From: Actinokineospora enzanensis DSM 44649
GTDB taxonomy: Bacteria; Actinomycetota; Actinomycetes; Mycobacteriales; Pseudonocardiaceae
Assembly: GCF_000374445.1 (NCBI RefSeq)
Contig: NZ_KB894407.1
Coordinates: forward strand, 230,465-294,464
Direction: 5' to 3'
DNA length: 64,000 bases
Below are positions 43,394 through 51,543 of this stretch, in pieces. Within the stretch, counting starts at the first letter, position 1. Every line of letters starts with the position of its first letter. The notes under the pieces are model-generated. The model was not told the origin of the DNA, searched no databases, and was given only the letters and a program-made list of their open reading frames with translations. The position numbers and the translations under genes were made by a program.

Positions 43394-43852
43394 TCAGGAC
43401 AGGCCCGCCTGGTCGATGGCGCCCTGGAGGGACTCGACATAGCCCTCGCTGGTGACGGTGGCGCCGGAGACCATGTCGATGTCGGCGCTCTGGGCGGCGA
43501 GGGTCTCCTGGGTCAGGATGGGCAGCGCGCGGGCGTTGATCTGCTGGTCCTTGCGGTTCTCGGTCGGGTACTGGACCACGTCGACGTTCGTGATCTTCCC
43601 GTCGGCCACGGTGAGCCGGACCTGCACCGGTCCCCACCGGGTGTCGGCGGCGGGACCGGTGACGGTGGTACCGCCGGTCGTCGTACTCCCCGAGGTGCCG
43701 CCGGATGCACCGCCGGAGGTGGAGCCGCCTGCGGTGGTCGGTCCGGTCGCGACGGTGGTGGCGTTCGTCGCGCCCGAGGTGGAGGTGTGGTAGCCGAACA
43801 GGAGCACGAGCGCGGTGAGCGTGCCGAGGCCCCACATGGCGATGCGTTTCAT
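43394..43852 (-). CDS. Membrane-anchored FMN-binding protein, ApbE substrate
   Basis: 152 residues. An N-terminal signal/anchor (MKRIAMWGLGTLTALVLLFG) leads to a Gly/Ser/Thr-rich linker (about 24-68). The FMN-binding domain (about 72-152) ends in DMVSGATVTSEGY. Thr132 in the SGAT motif is the expected site of covalent FMN attachment (D-x2-S/T-G-A-S/T). The protein would shuttle electrons outside the membrane to or from the adjacent flavocytochrome. It is 10 bp downstream of that gene and 16 bp upstream of apbE. Confidence 0.93.
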   Translation of the reverse strand: MKRIAMWGLGTLTALVLLFGYHTSTSGATNATTVATGPTTAGGSTSGGASGGTSGSTTTGGTTVTGPAADTRWGPVQVRLTVADGKITNVDVVQYPTENRKDQQINARALPILTQETLAAQSADIDMVSGATVTSEGYVESLQGAIDQAGLS

Positions 43853-43862
43853 GGCTTCCCTT

Positions 43863-45272
43863 TCACCACGCGAAGTTCTCGATGTGCAGCCGCTCGTTCG
43901 GCACGCCCGCGGTGACGGCCGAGCGGCGGACCGACTCCGCCCAGGCCTCGGGCCCACAGACGTAGACGTCCCGGTCGGCGATGTCGGGGATCCAGGCGCG
44001 CAGCGCGGTCGCGTCGGAGAACTGACCCGCGCCCGCGCCGAGCCAGGAGTCGGGGGCGCGGCGGTGGCCGGGGGAGTGCACGACCCGGAGGCCGCGCCGG
44101 TGGGCCAGCGCCTCGAACTCGGCGTCGAACAGCGGTCGGTCGGCGTAGCGGTGGATCACGACGGCGTCGCCCGGGGCGTAGTCCAGGCCCTCGGCCAGCG
44201 CGCGCAGCGGTGTGATGCCGACACCGGCGCCGATCAGCGCGACCTTGGGCCGGGTCCGGGCGCGTTCGGTGAGTCGGCCGTGCGGGCCCTCGAACAGCAC
44301 CCGCGTACCGGGGCGCAGCGACGCGATCCGGGCACTGTTGTCGCCCAGCGCCTTCACGGTGATCCGCAGGCCCCGGCTCGTGGGCGTCGCGGACAGCGAG
44401 TACGGGTTGCCGCGCGTCCACCCCGGACGGTCCAGGAACCGCCAGCCGAGGAACTGGCCGGGCAACGCGGGGAAGCGGCCCAGGTCGTGGCCGGTCAGGT
44501 ACACCGAGTACACGCCTTCGGCCTCGGCGACGACCGCGCCGACCCGCAGCCGGTGCCGCAGGTTCCGCGCGATCGGCTGCCCCAGCCGCCACACCAGGAC
44601 CGCGCCCGCCGAGGCCGCCCACAGCGTCCACCAGAAGACGGTGGTCGCGGTGGAGGCGAGGAACTCCTGCCCGGTCCACAGCTGGTGCGGCAGCGCCAGG
44701 CCGACACCGAGGTAGGCGTAGAGGTGCAGCAGGTGCCAGGACTCGTAGCGGATCCGGCGCCGGGCCGCCTTGACGCTGGTGACCACGGTCATCACCAGGC
44801 ACACCGTGCCCGCGACGGCGAGCAGCATGCCCGGATAGTCGACGGTGAGCTGCCAGAACGTGCCGGGGGTGGCGGCGAGGTCACCGGCGGCGTAGCCCCA
44901 GGTGATCAGGACGATGTGGGCGAGCATCAGGTTGAACGAGGTGAACCCGACCAGGCGGTGCTGCCGGGCCAGCCGGTCCTGGCCGAACGCGCGCTCCAGG
45001 AGCGGGATCCGGGCCATGAGCAGCACCTGGGCCAGCAGCAGGACCGAGGCGACCAGCCCGGTGAGCCGCCCGGTCGACATCAACGCCGACTCCCACCCGG
45101 TCAACGCCTGGACACCGCCGCCGGTGACCCACCAGTACGAGACCAGCAGCAGACCCAGCCAGAGCGCCGCGCCTGCCGAGAGCCGGACACCCGCGTCGAA
45201 CCGCGCCCACCCGCCCGCGGTCTGCGGTCGGGTGTTCGGGTGCCGCGTGTGGGGCTCGGCGAGCGCGGTCAC
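43863..45272 (-). CDS. Ferric-reductase-like transmembrane flavocytochrome
   Basis: 469 residues. The N-terminal half has six membrane helices of the ferric-reductase/NOX type with paired His for heme (RLVGFTSFNLMLAHIVL; SWHLLHLYAYLGVGLALPHQLW). The C-terminal half is an FNR-like domain: FAD-binding RGNPYSLSATP, NAD(P)-binding LIGAGVGITPLRAL and a terminal VYVCGPEAWAESVR. It moves electrons from cytoplasmic NAD(P)H across the membrane, here to the covalent-FMN protein. The GTG at 45272 overlaps the stop of a 17-codon leader by 4 bp; longer in-frame starts lack ribosome sites. Confidence 0.88.
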   Translation of the reverse strand: MTALAEPHTRHPNTRPQTAGGWARFDAGVRLSAGAALWLGLLLVSYWWVTGGGVQALTGWESALMSTGRLTGLVASVLLLAQVLLMARIPLLERAFGQDRLARQHRLVGFTSFNLMLAHIVLITWGYAAGDLAATPGTFWQLTVDYPGMLLAVAGTVCLVMTVVTSVKAARRRIRYESWHLLHLYAYLGVGLALPHQLWTGQEFLASTATTVFWWTLWAASAGAVLVWRLGQPIARNLRHRLRVGAVVAEAEGVYSVYLTGHDLGRFPALPGQFLGWRFLDRPGWTRGNPYSLSATPTSRGLRITVKALGDNSARIASLRPGTRVLFEGPHGRLTERARTRPKVALIGAGVGITPLRALAEGLDYAPGDAVVIHRYADRPLFDAEFEALAHRRGLRVVHSPGHRRAPDSWLGAGAGQFSDATALRAWIPDIADRDVYVCGPEAWAESVRRSAVTAGVPNERLHIENFAW

Positions 45273-45322
45273 GCCTGCCGCCGCTGGTGGTCGGTGGGGT
45301 GGGGGTGTCTGGTGATGTGCAT
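45269..45322 (-). CDS. His-rich 17-codon leader peptide, coupled to flavocytochrome
   Basis: ATG at 45322 has a strong GGAGG six bases upstream. It encodes MHITRHPHPTDHQRRQA, then TGA overlapping the GTG of the flavocytochrome gene. Four of 17 residues are His and three Arg. The large gene itself has no comparable ribosome site, so ribosomes probably arrive through this peptide. A metal- or starvation-sensing attenuator role is possible but unproven. Confidence 0.6.
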   Translation of the reverse strand: MHITRHPHPTDHQRRQA

Positions 45323-45456
45323 GCCGATCCTCCGTTTCGGACACTGGAAGGATCGAGCAGCAGCCTGGGACCGGGGTGGGAACTGGCTGTGCGCCTGCTG
45401 TGAGCGGATCGGCCGTTGTCAGGTCGGCCGGTCGGATCTCCGACCCTCGTACGACC

Positions 45457-45493
45457 GAACCGCCCCGCTCGGTCACGTCGAGTGGGGCGGTTC
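45457..45493. terminator. 15-bp hairpin (one G-T pair) terminator
   Basis: GAACCGCCCCGCTCG pairs with CGAGTGGGGCGGTTC around a 7-nt loop. It lies 110 bp past the end of the leftward flavodoxin-like gene and before the leader peptide, separating the two transcription units. Confidence 0.75.
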
Positions 45494-45602
45494 CTGGTCA
45501 GGGGCCGAGTTCGGTGGGGTGGCAGGTGACCGGTGTGCGTCCGGGCACGGCCGCACACGTGTGGTCGGTGCTCTGGCGTGGTGGGGGCGTCGGCGGGTGG
45601 GG

Positions 45603-46154
45603 TCAGACGTGGGCGGGGGCGAAGAAGTCGGTGGCGCGGGCCAGGGCGTCGGTGTCGCGCTGGATGTCGCCGGGGCGGCTGCCGTTGCCGAGGAGCAGGC
45701 CCGCGTGGCGCATGTGCAGGTACTCGGCGGTGAGGCGGAGGGTGCCCGCGACCGGGTCGGCGTGGCCGGGGTCGTCGTCGGCCAGGACGCTGATGCCCCA
45801 GAGGGTCTTGGCGGACATGCGCTTCTTGAAGTCGAGCCGGGGGACGCGCAGCCAGGCCGACCAGTAGTCCAGGTAGTGCTTGGTGGTGTAGGAGACGCTG
45901 TACCAGTAGACCGGCGTGGCGATCACGATGTCCGTGGCCGCCAACGTGGCGTCGAGCAGCAGCTTCTCCGTCCCGGACGGCGGCGGCAGCGGGTCGTCGT
46001 GCCGGGTGTCGGCGAACGGGTTGAGCGGGTGGTCGCCCAGCCACAGCCACTGCTGCTCCACATCGGCGGGCAACCGCCGCGCCGCGTGCCGGGCCAGCTG
46101 CTCGGTGTTGCCGTCGCGGCGGGAACTGCCCAGCACGAACAGGAACCGACTCAT
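45603..46154 (-). CDS. NADPH-dependent FMN reductase/flavodoxin-like oxidoreductase
   Basis: 183 residues of flavodoxin fold: phosphate-binding loop GSSRRDGNTEQLARHAA near residue 9, ATPVYWYSVSYTTKHYLDYWS at 78 and KTLWGISVLADDD. It resembles NAD(P)H:quinone/FMN reductases of the WrbA/MdaB type. GGAGG precedes the ATG at 46154. It is divergent from a MarR regulator with a palindrome-rich spacer, a typical arrangement for a quinone- or oxidant-inducible reductase (inference). Confidence 0.88.
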   Translation of the reverse strand: MSRFLFVLGSSRRDGNTEQLARHAARRLPADVEQQWLWLGDHPLNPFADTRHDDPLPPPSGTEKLLLDATLAATDIVIATPVYWYSVSYTTKHYLDYWSAWLRVPRLDFKKRMSAKTLWGISVLADDDPGHADPVAGTLRLTAEYLHMRHAGLLLGNGSRPGDIQRDTDALARATDFFAPAHV

Positions 46155-46186
46155 CGGTGAGGTCCTCCCGACCAGTTGAATGCACG

Positions 46187-46203
46187 TACATGTAATGCAT
46201 GCA
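46187..46203. promoter_or_regulatory. Adjacent palindromes TACATGTA and TGCATGCA, probable MarR operator
   Basis: Two perfect 8-bp palindromes (46187-46194 and 46196-46203) one base apart, followed by further TGCA steps to 46224, all within the 106-bp spacer between the divergent reductase and MarR genes. Confidence 0.55.
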
Positions 46204-46260
46204 CATGCAGATATTGCAAGTGCAGGTATCCTGGTGTCAAGACCGCACCGGGGAGTGGAC

Positions 46261-46659
46261 ATGCCAACGTCATGGGACCGCTTGGTCGCCCTGCACGGCC
46301 GGGTCGAGCAGGAGCTGACCCGCGCCCTCGCCCCGCACACACTCGGTCTCTCCGAGTACCGCGCGCTCACCAGGCTCACCACCGCCCACTGCGGCGAGCT
46401 GCGCATGCAGAACCTGGCCGAGGCCCTGGGCCTGAACCAGAGCTCGGTCAGCCGCCTGGTCGCCCGCCTCGAACAGACCGGCCTGACCGCCCGCAGCATC
46501 TGCGCGGAGGACCGACGCGGCATCTACACCGCGATCACCGACCACGGCCGCGCCAAACAGGCCGCCGCCACCCCCGACTACGAGTCCGCCCTGCGCGCCG
46601 CCCTGGCGGGCGCGTCCGAGGACCCCGACCTCGCCGACCTGGTGGCCCTGGTCCGCTGA
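46261..46659 (+). CDS. MarR-family transcriptional regulator
   Basis: 132 residues from ATG 46261 with GGGGAG upstream. The winged-helix core reads LGLSEYRALTRLTTAHCGELRMQNLAEALGLNQSSVSRLVARLEQTGL (EALGLNQSSVSRLVARLE) and the wing ICAEDRRGIYTAITDHGR. A single Cys at position 44 and another at 81 (ICAED) might sense oxidants. It is probably autoregulated and controls the divergent flavodoxin-like reductase. Confidence 0.92.
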   Translation: MPTSWDRLVALHGRVEQELTRALAPHTLGLSEYRALTRLTTAHCGELRMQNLAEALGLNQSSVSRLVARLEQTGLTARSICAEDRRGIYTAITDHGRAKQAAATPDYESALRAALAGASEDPDLADLVALVR

Positions 46660-47074
46660 CCGCCGACGCGTTCACCGAGTCCGGCCCGCGCTCCGTGCCG
46701 GTGATCACGCATGGGCTCACCGCGCCGGGAGACCGCTCCGGCGGCGGCTGCCCCGTGGGCTGGGAGTGGGTGCGGTGGTCGAACCCCAGCCTGCGACCAC
46801 CGCCTCCCCCTCGGCTGTATGCCGTGCAGTCATGCTAGCAAGCTAGGTCAGCGCGGTGTCGGGAGGCCCCGGGTTGGCGGAGTGGGCGGATGAGGCCGGG
46901 TCGGCCCGGGAGTGGGCGTGTCCCGCATGGTGGCGTTGGCGGTCTTGATCGTGGCGGCGCCTGCCGCGAGTGCGGGAGCCGCGGCCGCGCTGAGGGAGTT
47001 CGTTTCGCATGTGGACGACGATGCCAGGGCGAGCGGTCCACCGAATCGGACCAGGGGAGTCACTTCCGGGTCGG
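46660..47074. other. Intergenic region, no convincing gene
   Basis: Between the MarR gene and the end of the leftward biosynthetic block. A frame from GTG 46918 to 47115 shows a signal-like hydrophobic start (MVALAVLIVAAPAASA), but it runs into the terminator hairpin and has poor codon use at its end, so it is not called. Confidence 0.4.
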
Positions 47075-47111
47075 ACCTGGGTCCTACATCGAGCCGACAT
47101 AGGACCCAGGT
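47075..47111. terminator. 12-bp hairpin terminator of the biosynthetic operon
   Basis: ACCTGGGTCCTA (47075-47086) pairs with TAGGACCCAGGT (47100-47111) around a 13-nt loop. It begins 8 bp beyond the last gene of the leftward block and marks the cluster end. Confidence 0.8.
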
Positions 47112-47118
47112 ATGACCC

Positions 47119-48354
47119 CTAGCGCAGCGTGATCGTGATCAGATCGGCCGCCCGGTCGGCGAGTTTCAGGGCGGCACCAGGGGTTTCCGCCTCCACGTAG
47201 ATCGCCCCCGTGCGGTCCCACGAACTCCGCAGCGGCGGCACCTCCTCACCGACCTCCCGCAGATGCACCCGGTACACCCCCGGCAACGCCTCCGCCTCGG
47301 CCGCCCCCGAGACCGACTCCACCCGGCCACCCGAACACGCCAGGAACCGCACGGCGGTGGCACGGGCGGCGGTGGCGGGCAGTGCGGGAACCTCGTCCCC
47401 GCGCATGATCGCGTAGTACGCCGTGGCCAGGTCGATCGGATACGCGCGTTCGATCAGGTCGGGAATGCCGTCCCCCGGCATCCGACCGGCGCACTCCACC
47501 AGGTGCGGCACGCCGTCCTCGACGATCCACTCGCAGTGGATCACGCCGCTGCCGAAGCCGATCGCGGTCAGGACGGCGGTCGTGCCGGAGCGCAGCGCAT
47601 CCGCCAGTTCGGGGGGCACGTCCGCCGGAACGACGTGCCCCTGCTCGACCGGACGCGTGCCGGGGAACAGCGACTTCGCCGTGATGTTGGTGAACAACGG
47701 GATCCCGTCGCGCACCAGCATCTCCACGCTGTACTCCGGTCCGTGCATGCACCGCTCGACCAACACCTGCACCGGCATCGGCCGATCCGGAACCAGGACC
47801 CCCTCGTCCACGCGAACGCACTCCGCCCAGGCCCGGTCGACCTCGGACGGGGAGTGCAGCACCTGCGTGCCCAACGACGCCTGCCGGTTCGACGGCTTCA
47901 GCACCACCGCCCCCGGATGCGCGGCCATGAACTCGCGCACCTCCTCCGGCCCGGACACCGCAACCGACGCCGGATTGGGCACCCCCGCCGCCCGCGTCAC
48001 GCGGCGAAGGAGTTCCTTGTCGCGCAAGACAGTCGCGACAGCACTACCCGCCCCCGGCAGTCCGTACCGCTCCGCCAGCCGGGCCGCGAACGGCACCGCG
48101 TACTCCACCAGCGGCACCACCACGGACGGGTCCAGATCCGGATACGTGTTGAAGAACTCGTCCGCCGACGCGGGCAGCTGGTACTCCCACTCGATCAGCT
48201 CGCGCATCCGCTCCACGCCCGCCATCACCCCGACCAGGTCGCGCTTGCGGACCACATCGGGCTCCTCGACCAGGATCATCCCGTTCACCGGGAAGTGGTC
48301 CAGGTGCGGCAGCACGTTGACATACCCGACGATGAGCATCGGCCGTGGGGACAT
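47119..48354 (-). CDS. ATP-grasp ligase (last gene of hydrazine-type cluster)
   Basis: 411 residues. A pre-ATP-grasp domain (1 to about 105) is followed by LRDKELLRRVTRAAGVPNP, the ATP-binding VVLKPSNRQASLGTQ (Lys near 152), VLVERCMHGPEYSVEM and the metal-binding CEWIVEDGVPHLVECAGRMPGD. Such enzymes activate a carboxylate as acyl phosphate and join it to an amine, often forming a dipeptide-like amide. A second ATP-grasp gene lies in the same block, so two amide or peptide bonds may be made without an NRPS. ATG at 48354, 18 bp after the oxidase gene. Confidence 0.88.
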   Translation of the reverse strand: MSPRPMLIVGYVNVLPHLDHFPVNGMILVEEPDVVRKRDLVGVMAGVERMRELIEWEYQLPASADEFFNTYPDLDPSVVVPLVEYAVPFAARLAERYGLPGAGSAVATVLRDKELLRRVTRAAGVPNPASVAVSGPEEVREFMAAHPGAVVLKPSNRQASLGTQVLHSPSEVDRAWAECVRVDEGVLVPDRPMPVQVLVERCMHGPEYSVEMLVRDGIPLFTNITAKSLFPGTRPVEQGHVVPADVPPELADALRSGTTAVLTAIGFGSGVIHCEWIVEDGVPHLVECAGRMPGDGIPDLIERAYPIDLATAYYAIMRGDEVPALPATAARATAVRFLACSGGRVESVSGAAEAEALPGVYRVHLREVGEEVPPLRSSWDRTGAIYVEAETPGAALKLADRAADLITITLR

Positions 48355-48372
48355 CGGATTTCTCCCGGGTGG

Positions 48373-49728
48373 TCAGAGGGCCTGGTGGGACCGGAAGAAC
48401 CGGTCCGGGTCGTAGCGGCGCTTCACCTCGACGAGCCGGGCCAGGTTCGGCCCGTGGTAGGCGGTGCGCCAGTCCGCCAGCTCGGGGTCGGTGAAGTTCA
48501 GGTAGGACGCGCCGGACGCGTACTCGCCCATGTCCTCGTACAGCGCACCGATCCAGTCCAGGTTGTCCCGCATGACCTCCGGACCGTCGTCGACGGCCCA
48601 CGAGGTGTCGAGCGAGACCAGGAACAGCGTGTTCCGGTGCGGGAACGCGGTGGCCTCCACCGGAACCCGGTTGATCGCCCCGCCCCACCCGAACAACGCT
48701 GCGCCCGCCCCGTCCGGGTTCCGGCTGCCGGGCCACTTGTCCACGGCCGCCACGAGCGTGCGGACACCCGCCTCCGACAGCGGTACCGGTGTCGTTCGCG
48801 TGCGTCCCGCGAACGAGCCGCCCGCCGTCTCGTGTTGCACGTACTCCTTGGCTTCCCAGAACGTCCGGTCCGCGATGTCCGCGCGGAACGGTCGCGCGAC
48901 GGCCAACGCGGGCGCCAGCAAGGAGCGCAACTCCTCGGCGCTGCCCAGGTGCCAGCCGACCACCGACACCATCGGCGGCCCGTCCGGCGCACGGCTGAGC
49001 CCGATCCGCACCGACAACCCGTCCGGCGCGTCCCGCTGCACCTCCTGCATGCACATCACCACCTCGGTGGCGTGCGACCACTCCCACAACAGCAGACAGG
49101 TCGCACTGGGACGCACCGCCTGCGCCTGGAACGTGAACGAGGTGTTGACCCCGAAGTTGCCCCCACCCCCGCCCTGACAAGCCCAGAACAGGTCGGGGTT
49201 CACGTCCGCGCTGCACGTGACAGTCGTACCGTCGGCGAGCACGACATCCGTGGACAGCAACGCGTCGCACGTCAGCCCGTACCCGCGCGAGACCGCCGCG
49301 ACACCACCGCCGAGCGTCAGTCCCGCGATACTCACCTCGTCGGAGTTACCCAACGAGAACACCAGATCGTGCGGCTGCACCCCGGCGTACAGGGCCTTCA
49401 TGCGCGCCCCGCCACCGGCGGTCACCAACCCGGAATCCGCGTCCACCGACACGGAGTCCAGACGACGCAGGTCCAGAACCAGACCACCGGCGGTGACGGA
49501 CGCGCCGGAGTAACTGTGCCCACCGCCCCGCGCCACCAACGGCACGGAGTTCTCGCGCGCCCACGTGATACCCGCCGCGACGTCCTCCACCGACGCCACG
49601 CTCAACACGGCCGCCGGGATCACGTCCGCGTACCGCGAGTTGAACGGCCGACTGCCTTCGGTGAACCCGGTGTCCCCCGGCTCCAGGACGGTTCCGCGCA
49701 CCCGCGCGCGCAACCCGGCCAGGCTCAC
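48373..49728 (-). CDS. Berberine-bridge-enzyme-like FAD oxidase
   Basis: 451 residues of the PCMH/VAO family with a BBE C-terminus (SGASYLNFTDPE, PDRFFRSHQAL). His71 in ARGGGHSYSG is the expected covalent FAD site. The Cys that gives bicovalent FAD in many members (GxCxxVG) is Ser129 here (GNSDEVSIAG), so FAD is probably linked only through His. It uses oxygen to dehydrogenate C-N or C-O bonds and could aromatise or cyclise the product. The GTG overlaps the radical SAM stop by 4 bp. Confidence 0.9.
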   Translation of the reverse strand: MSLAGLRARVRGTVLEPGDTGFTEGSRPFNSRYADVIPAAVLSVASVEDVAAGITWARENSVPLVARGGGHSYSGASVTAGGLVLDLRRLDSVSVDADSGLVTAGGGARMKALYAGVQPHDLVFSLGNSDEVSIAGLTLGGGVAAVSRGYGLTCDALLSTDVVLADGTTVTCSADVNPDLFWACQGGGGGNFGVNTSFTFQAQAVRPSATCLLLWEWSHATEVVMCMQEVQRDAPDGLSVRIGLSRAPDGPPMVSVVGWHLGSAEELRSLLAPALAVARPFRADIADRTFWEAKEYVQHETAGGSFAGRTRTTPVPLSEAGVRTLVAAVDKWPGSRNPDGAGAALFGWGGAINRVPVEATAFPHRNTLFLVSLDTSWAVDDGPEVMRDNLDWIGALYEDMGEYASGASYLNFTDPELADWRTAYHGPNLARLVEVKRRYDPDRFFRSHQAL

Positions 49729-51455
49729 TGGACGACACCTGTCAGCTGGGCCTTGCGCATGATGGCTTCCCGGTCCCGCCAGTGCGACCAGAACGCACCG
49801 GTGTAACCGAGTCCGGACAGGCTGGTCAGGAACGGGTTGTCCGCGTAGTTGTTGTCGAAGTCGCTCATGCCCGCCAGCGTCGGCAGCATCACCCGGTGGT
49901 AGTCGGACGGGTCCACCAGGTCCCACAGCAACTGCACCGACCGCGCCCACCGACCGTTCGGGTCGGTGTTGGTGCCCACGTCCTCCAACAGGTCGGGGGA
50001 GAAGTAGCAGACCAGTCGGAAGTCGCCGTCCTCGTCGAACATGAACTGCCGCTCGTACTCCGCCATGCTCGCGCACTGAGACCGCGGCTTGAGGATGATC
50101 GGTCCCTTCGCTGTGTTGGACTGCAACCCCGGCATGGTCCGCACGCCGTCGCACTTCTCCGCCATCTCGATCCCCAGCGGGATGTGCGGGAACAACCGCA
50201 GCCCCAGAGAGAAGCCGGTGACGGTCGCGTCCAACGCCATGAACGCCTCGACGCACTCGCGCATGGTCTCGTGCGTCTCGCCGGGCATGCCGAACAGCGC
50301 CTCCACCATGGTGAGGATGCCGTTCTCGTGGCAGAGCCGGACGAGCCGCTCGGTGTCGGCGAACGTGTAGTACGTGCTGCCGCCACCGGTGATCTTCCAC
50401 TTGCTCAGCAGGTCGGCCCGGATGTGGTCGCTGCCCACGTTCACGCCGAGGCAGCCTGCCTCGGCCAGCAGCCCGGCCAGCTCCTCGTCGAACGGGGAAG
50501 GCTGGCAGTAGACCCATAATCGCAGGTCGTTGAGCGCGTTCGCGGAGTCGCGGCGGCGCCGGACGATCTCCCGCAGCAGGTTCTTGGCGTGCGCCACCGA
50601 CAGGTTGAACTCGCTGTCGGTGGTGTGCTGGTCGAGGATGCCCTGCTCGGCCAGCGACTGCATCTCGTCCACCACGGCACTGATGTCCCGCTTGCCGACC
50701 CGGCCGCCCTTGGCGTTCGGTTCCACGCAGTGCGCGCACCGGTAGGCGCAACCGTTCTTGGTCAGGATTCCCGCGAGCCCACCACGCCGGTAGTACTCCG
50801 CGTTGTCCACCTTGGTCGGATCGCCGGACCGCCGAACGTACGAGCTGACCCCGTCGACCTGCCAGGTACCCACGCTGTTGGGGATCACCAACGGCAGGGC
50901 GACCGTGCCCGGCACGGGCTTCGGCGAGGTCAGCTCCACCCCCTCGGGGGTGCTGCGCAGCAACCCGGTCACCGTTCCCGGGTCGCGGCCGGTGGCCAGC
51001 GCGTCCGCCAGGTCGCACAGGATCCGCTCGCCCGGCCCCTTCACGCCGAAGTCCACGCCGAGGTACTCGACCAGCGCGTACGGCATGGTGGAGAACCCGA
51101 TGCCGCCTGCCGCGACCGGCGCCGGGGTCAGCCCCCGGATGGCGGTGATGATCTCCTTGTGCTCGCCGACGAACGGCCGCTGCTCGAAGGCGTAGACCGT
51201 GTCGGTGTTGCGGACGGTGATCCCGACCAGCATCGGCTGCCGCCGGGCGAAGTAGTCGGTCAGGCAGCGGCCCCAGTCGTCCCGCCGGAAGGTCAGGTCC
51301 ACCACCTCGACGGTGAACCCGGCCTCCTCCAGCGCGGTGGTAAGCACGTCCAGCGCGTACGGCGCGATCGGCGGGTGCACCTTGTTCGGGTTCACCAGCG
51401 TGACCAGGCCTCTGGAATCCGGCTTGTCGAGTGCCTGGTGCAGCGCGTTGTTCAT
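49725..51455 (-). CDS. Cobalamin-dependent radical SAM methyltransferase, TsrM-like
   Basis: 576 residues. The N-terminal cobalamin-binding fold (LVTLVNPNKVHPPIAPYALDVLTTALE to about 150) lacks the DxHxxG motif and carries VRNTD at 81-85, with an Arg in the place of the lower-face Arg described for the tryptophan methylase TsrM. The radical SAM cluster is Cys236-x3-Cys240-x2-Cys243 (NGCAYRCAHCVEP). FGMPGETHETMRE and the C-terminal region fit class B. It should C-methylate an aromatic or unactivated carbon; a Trp-type substrate is only suggested. GGGAGG precedes ATG 51455. Confidence 0.87.
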   Translation of the reverse strand: MNNALHQALDKPDSRGLVTLVNPNKVHPPIAPYALDVLTTALEEAGFTVEVVDLTFRRDDWGRCLTDYFARRQPMLVGITVRNTDTVYAFEQRPFVGEHKEIITAIRGLTPAPVAAGGIGFSTMPYALVEYLGVDFGVKGPGERILCDLADALATGRDPGTVTGLLRSTPEGVELTSPKPVPGTVALPLVIPNSVGTWQVDGVSSYVRRSGDPTKVDNAEYYRRGGLAGILTKNGCAYRCAHCVEPNAKGGRVGKRDISAVVDEMQSLAEQGILDQHTTDSEFNLSVAHAKNLLREIVRRRRDSANALNDLRLWVYCQPSPFDEELAGLLAEAGCLGVNVGSDHIRADLLSKWKITGGGSTYYTFADTERLVRLCHENGILTMVEALFGMPGETHETMRECVEAFMALDATVTGFSLGLRLFPHIPLGIEMAEKCDGVRTMPGLQSNTAKGPIILKPRSQCASMAEYERQFMFDEDGDFRLVCYFSPDLLEDVGTNTDPNGRWARSVQLLWDLVDPSDYHRVMLPTLAGMSDFDNNYADNPFLTSLSGLGYTGAFWSHWRDREAIMRKAQLTGVVQ

Positions 51456-51543
51456 CGAGTTCCCTCCCCGGAGCCCGTGTGCGGGCGGTCGACCCGCTGC
51501 GGCCCGCGGTTCGGCGCAGCGTGTGCAGAAGAAAGCGAGAGCG

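Noticed and set aside
46918..47115. Small secreted-protein frame in the gap after the MarR gene
   Set aside because: It runs through the terminator hairpin at 47075-47111 and ends with atypical codons. Only its hydrophobic start is suggestive.
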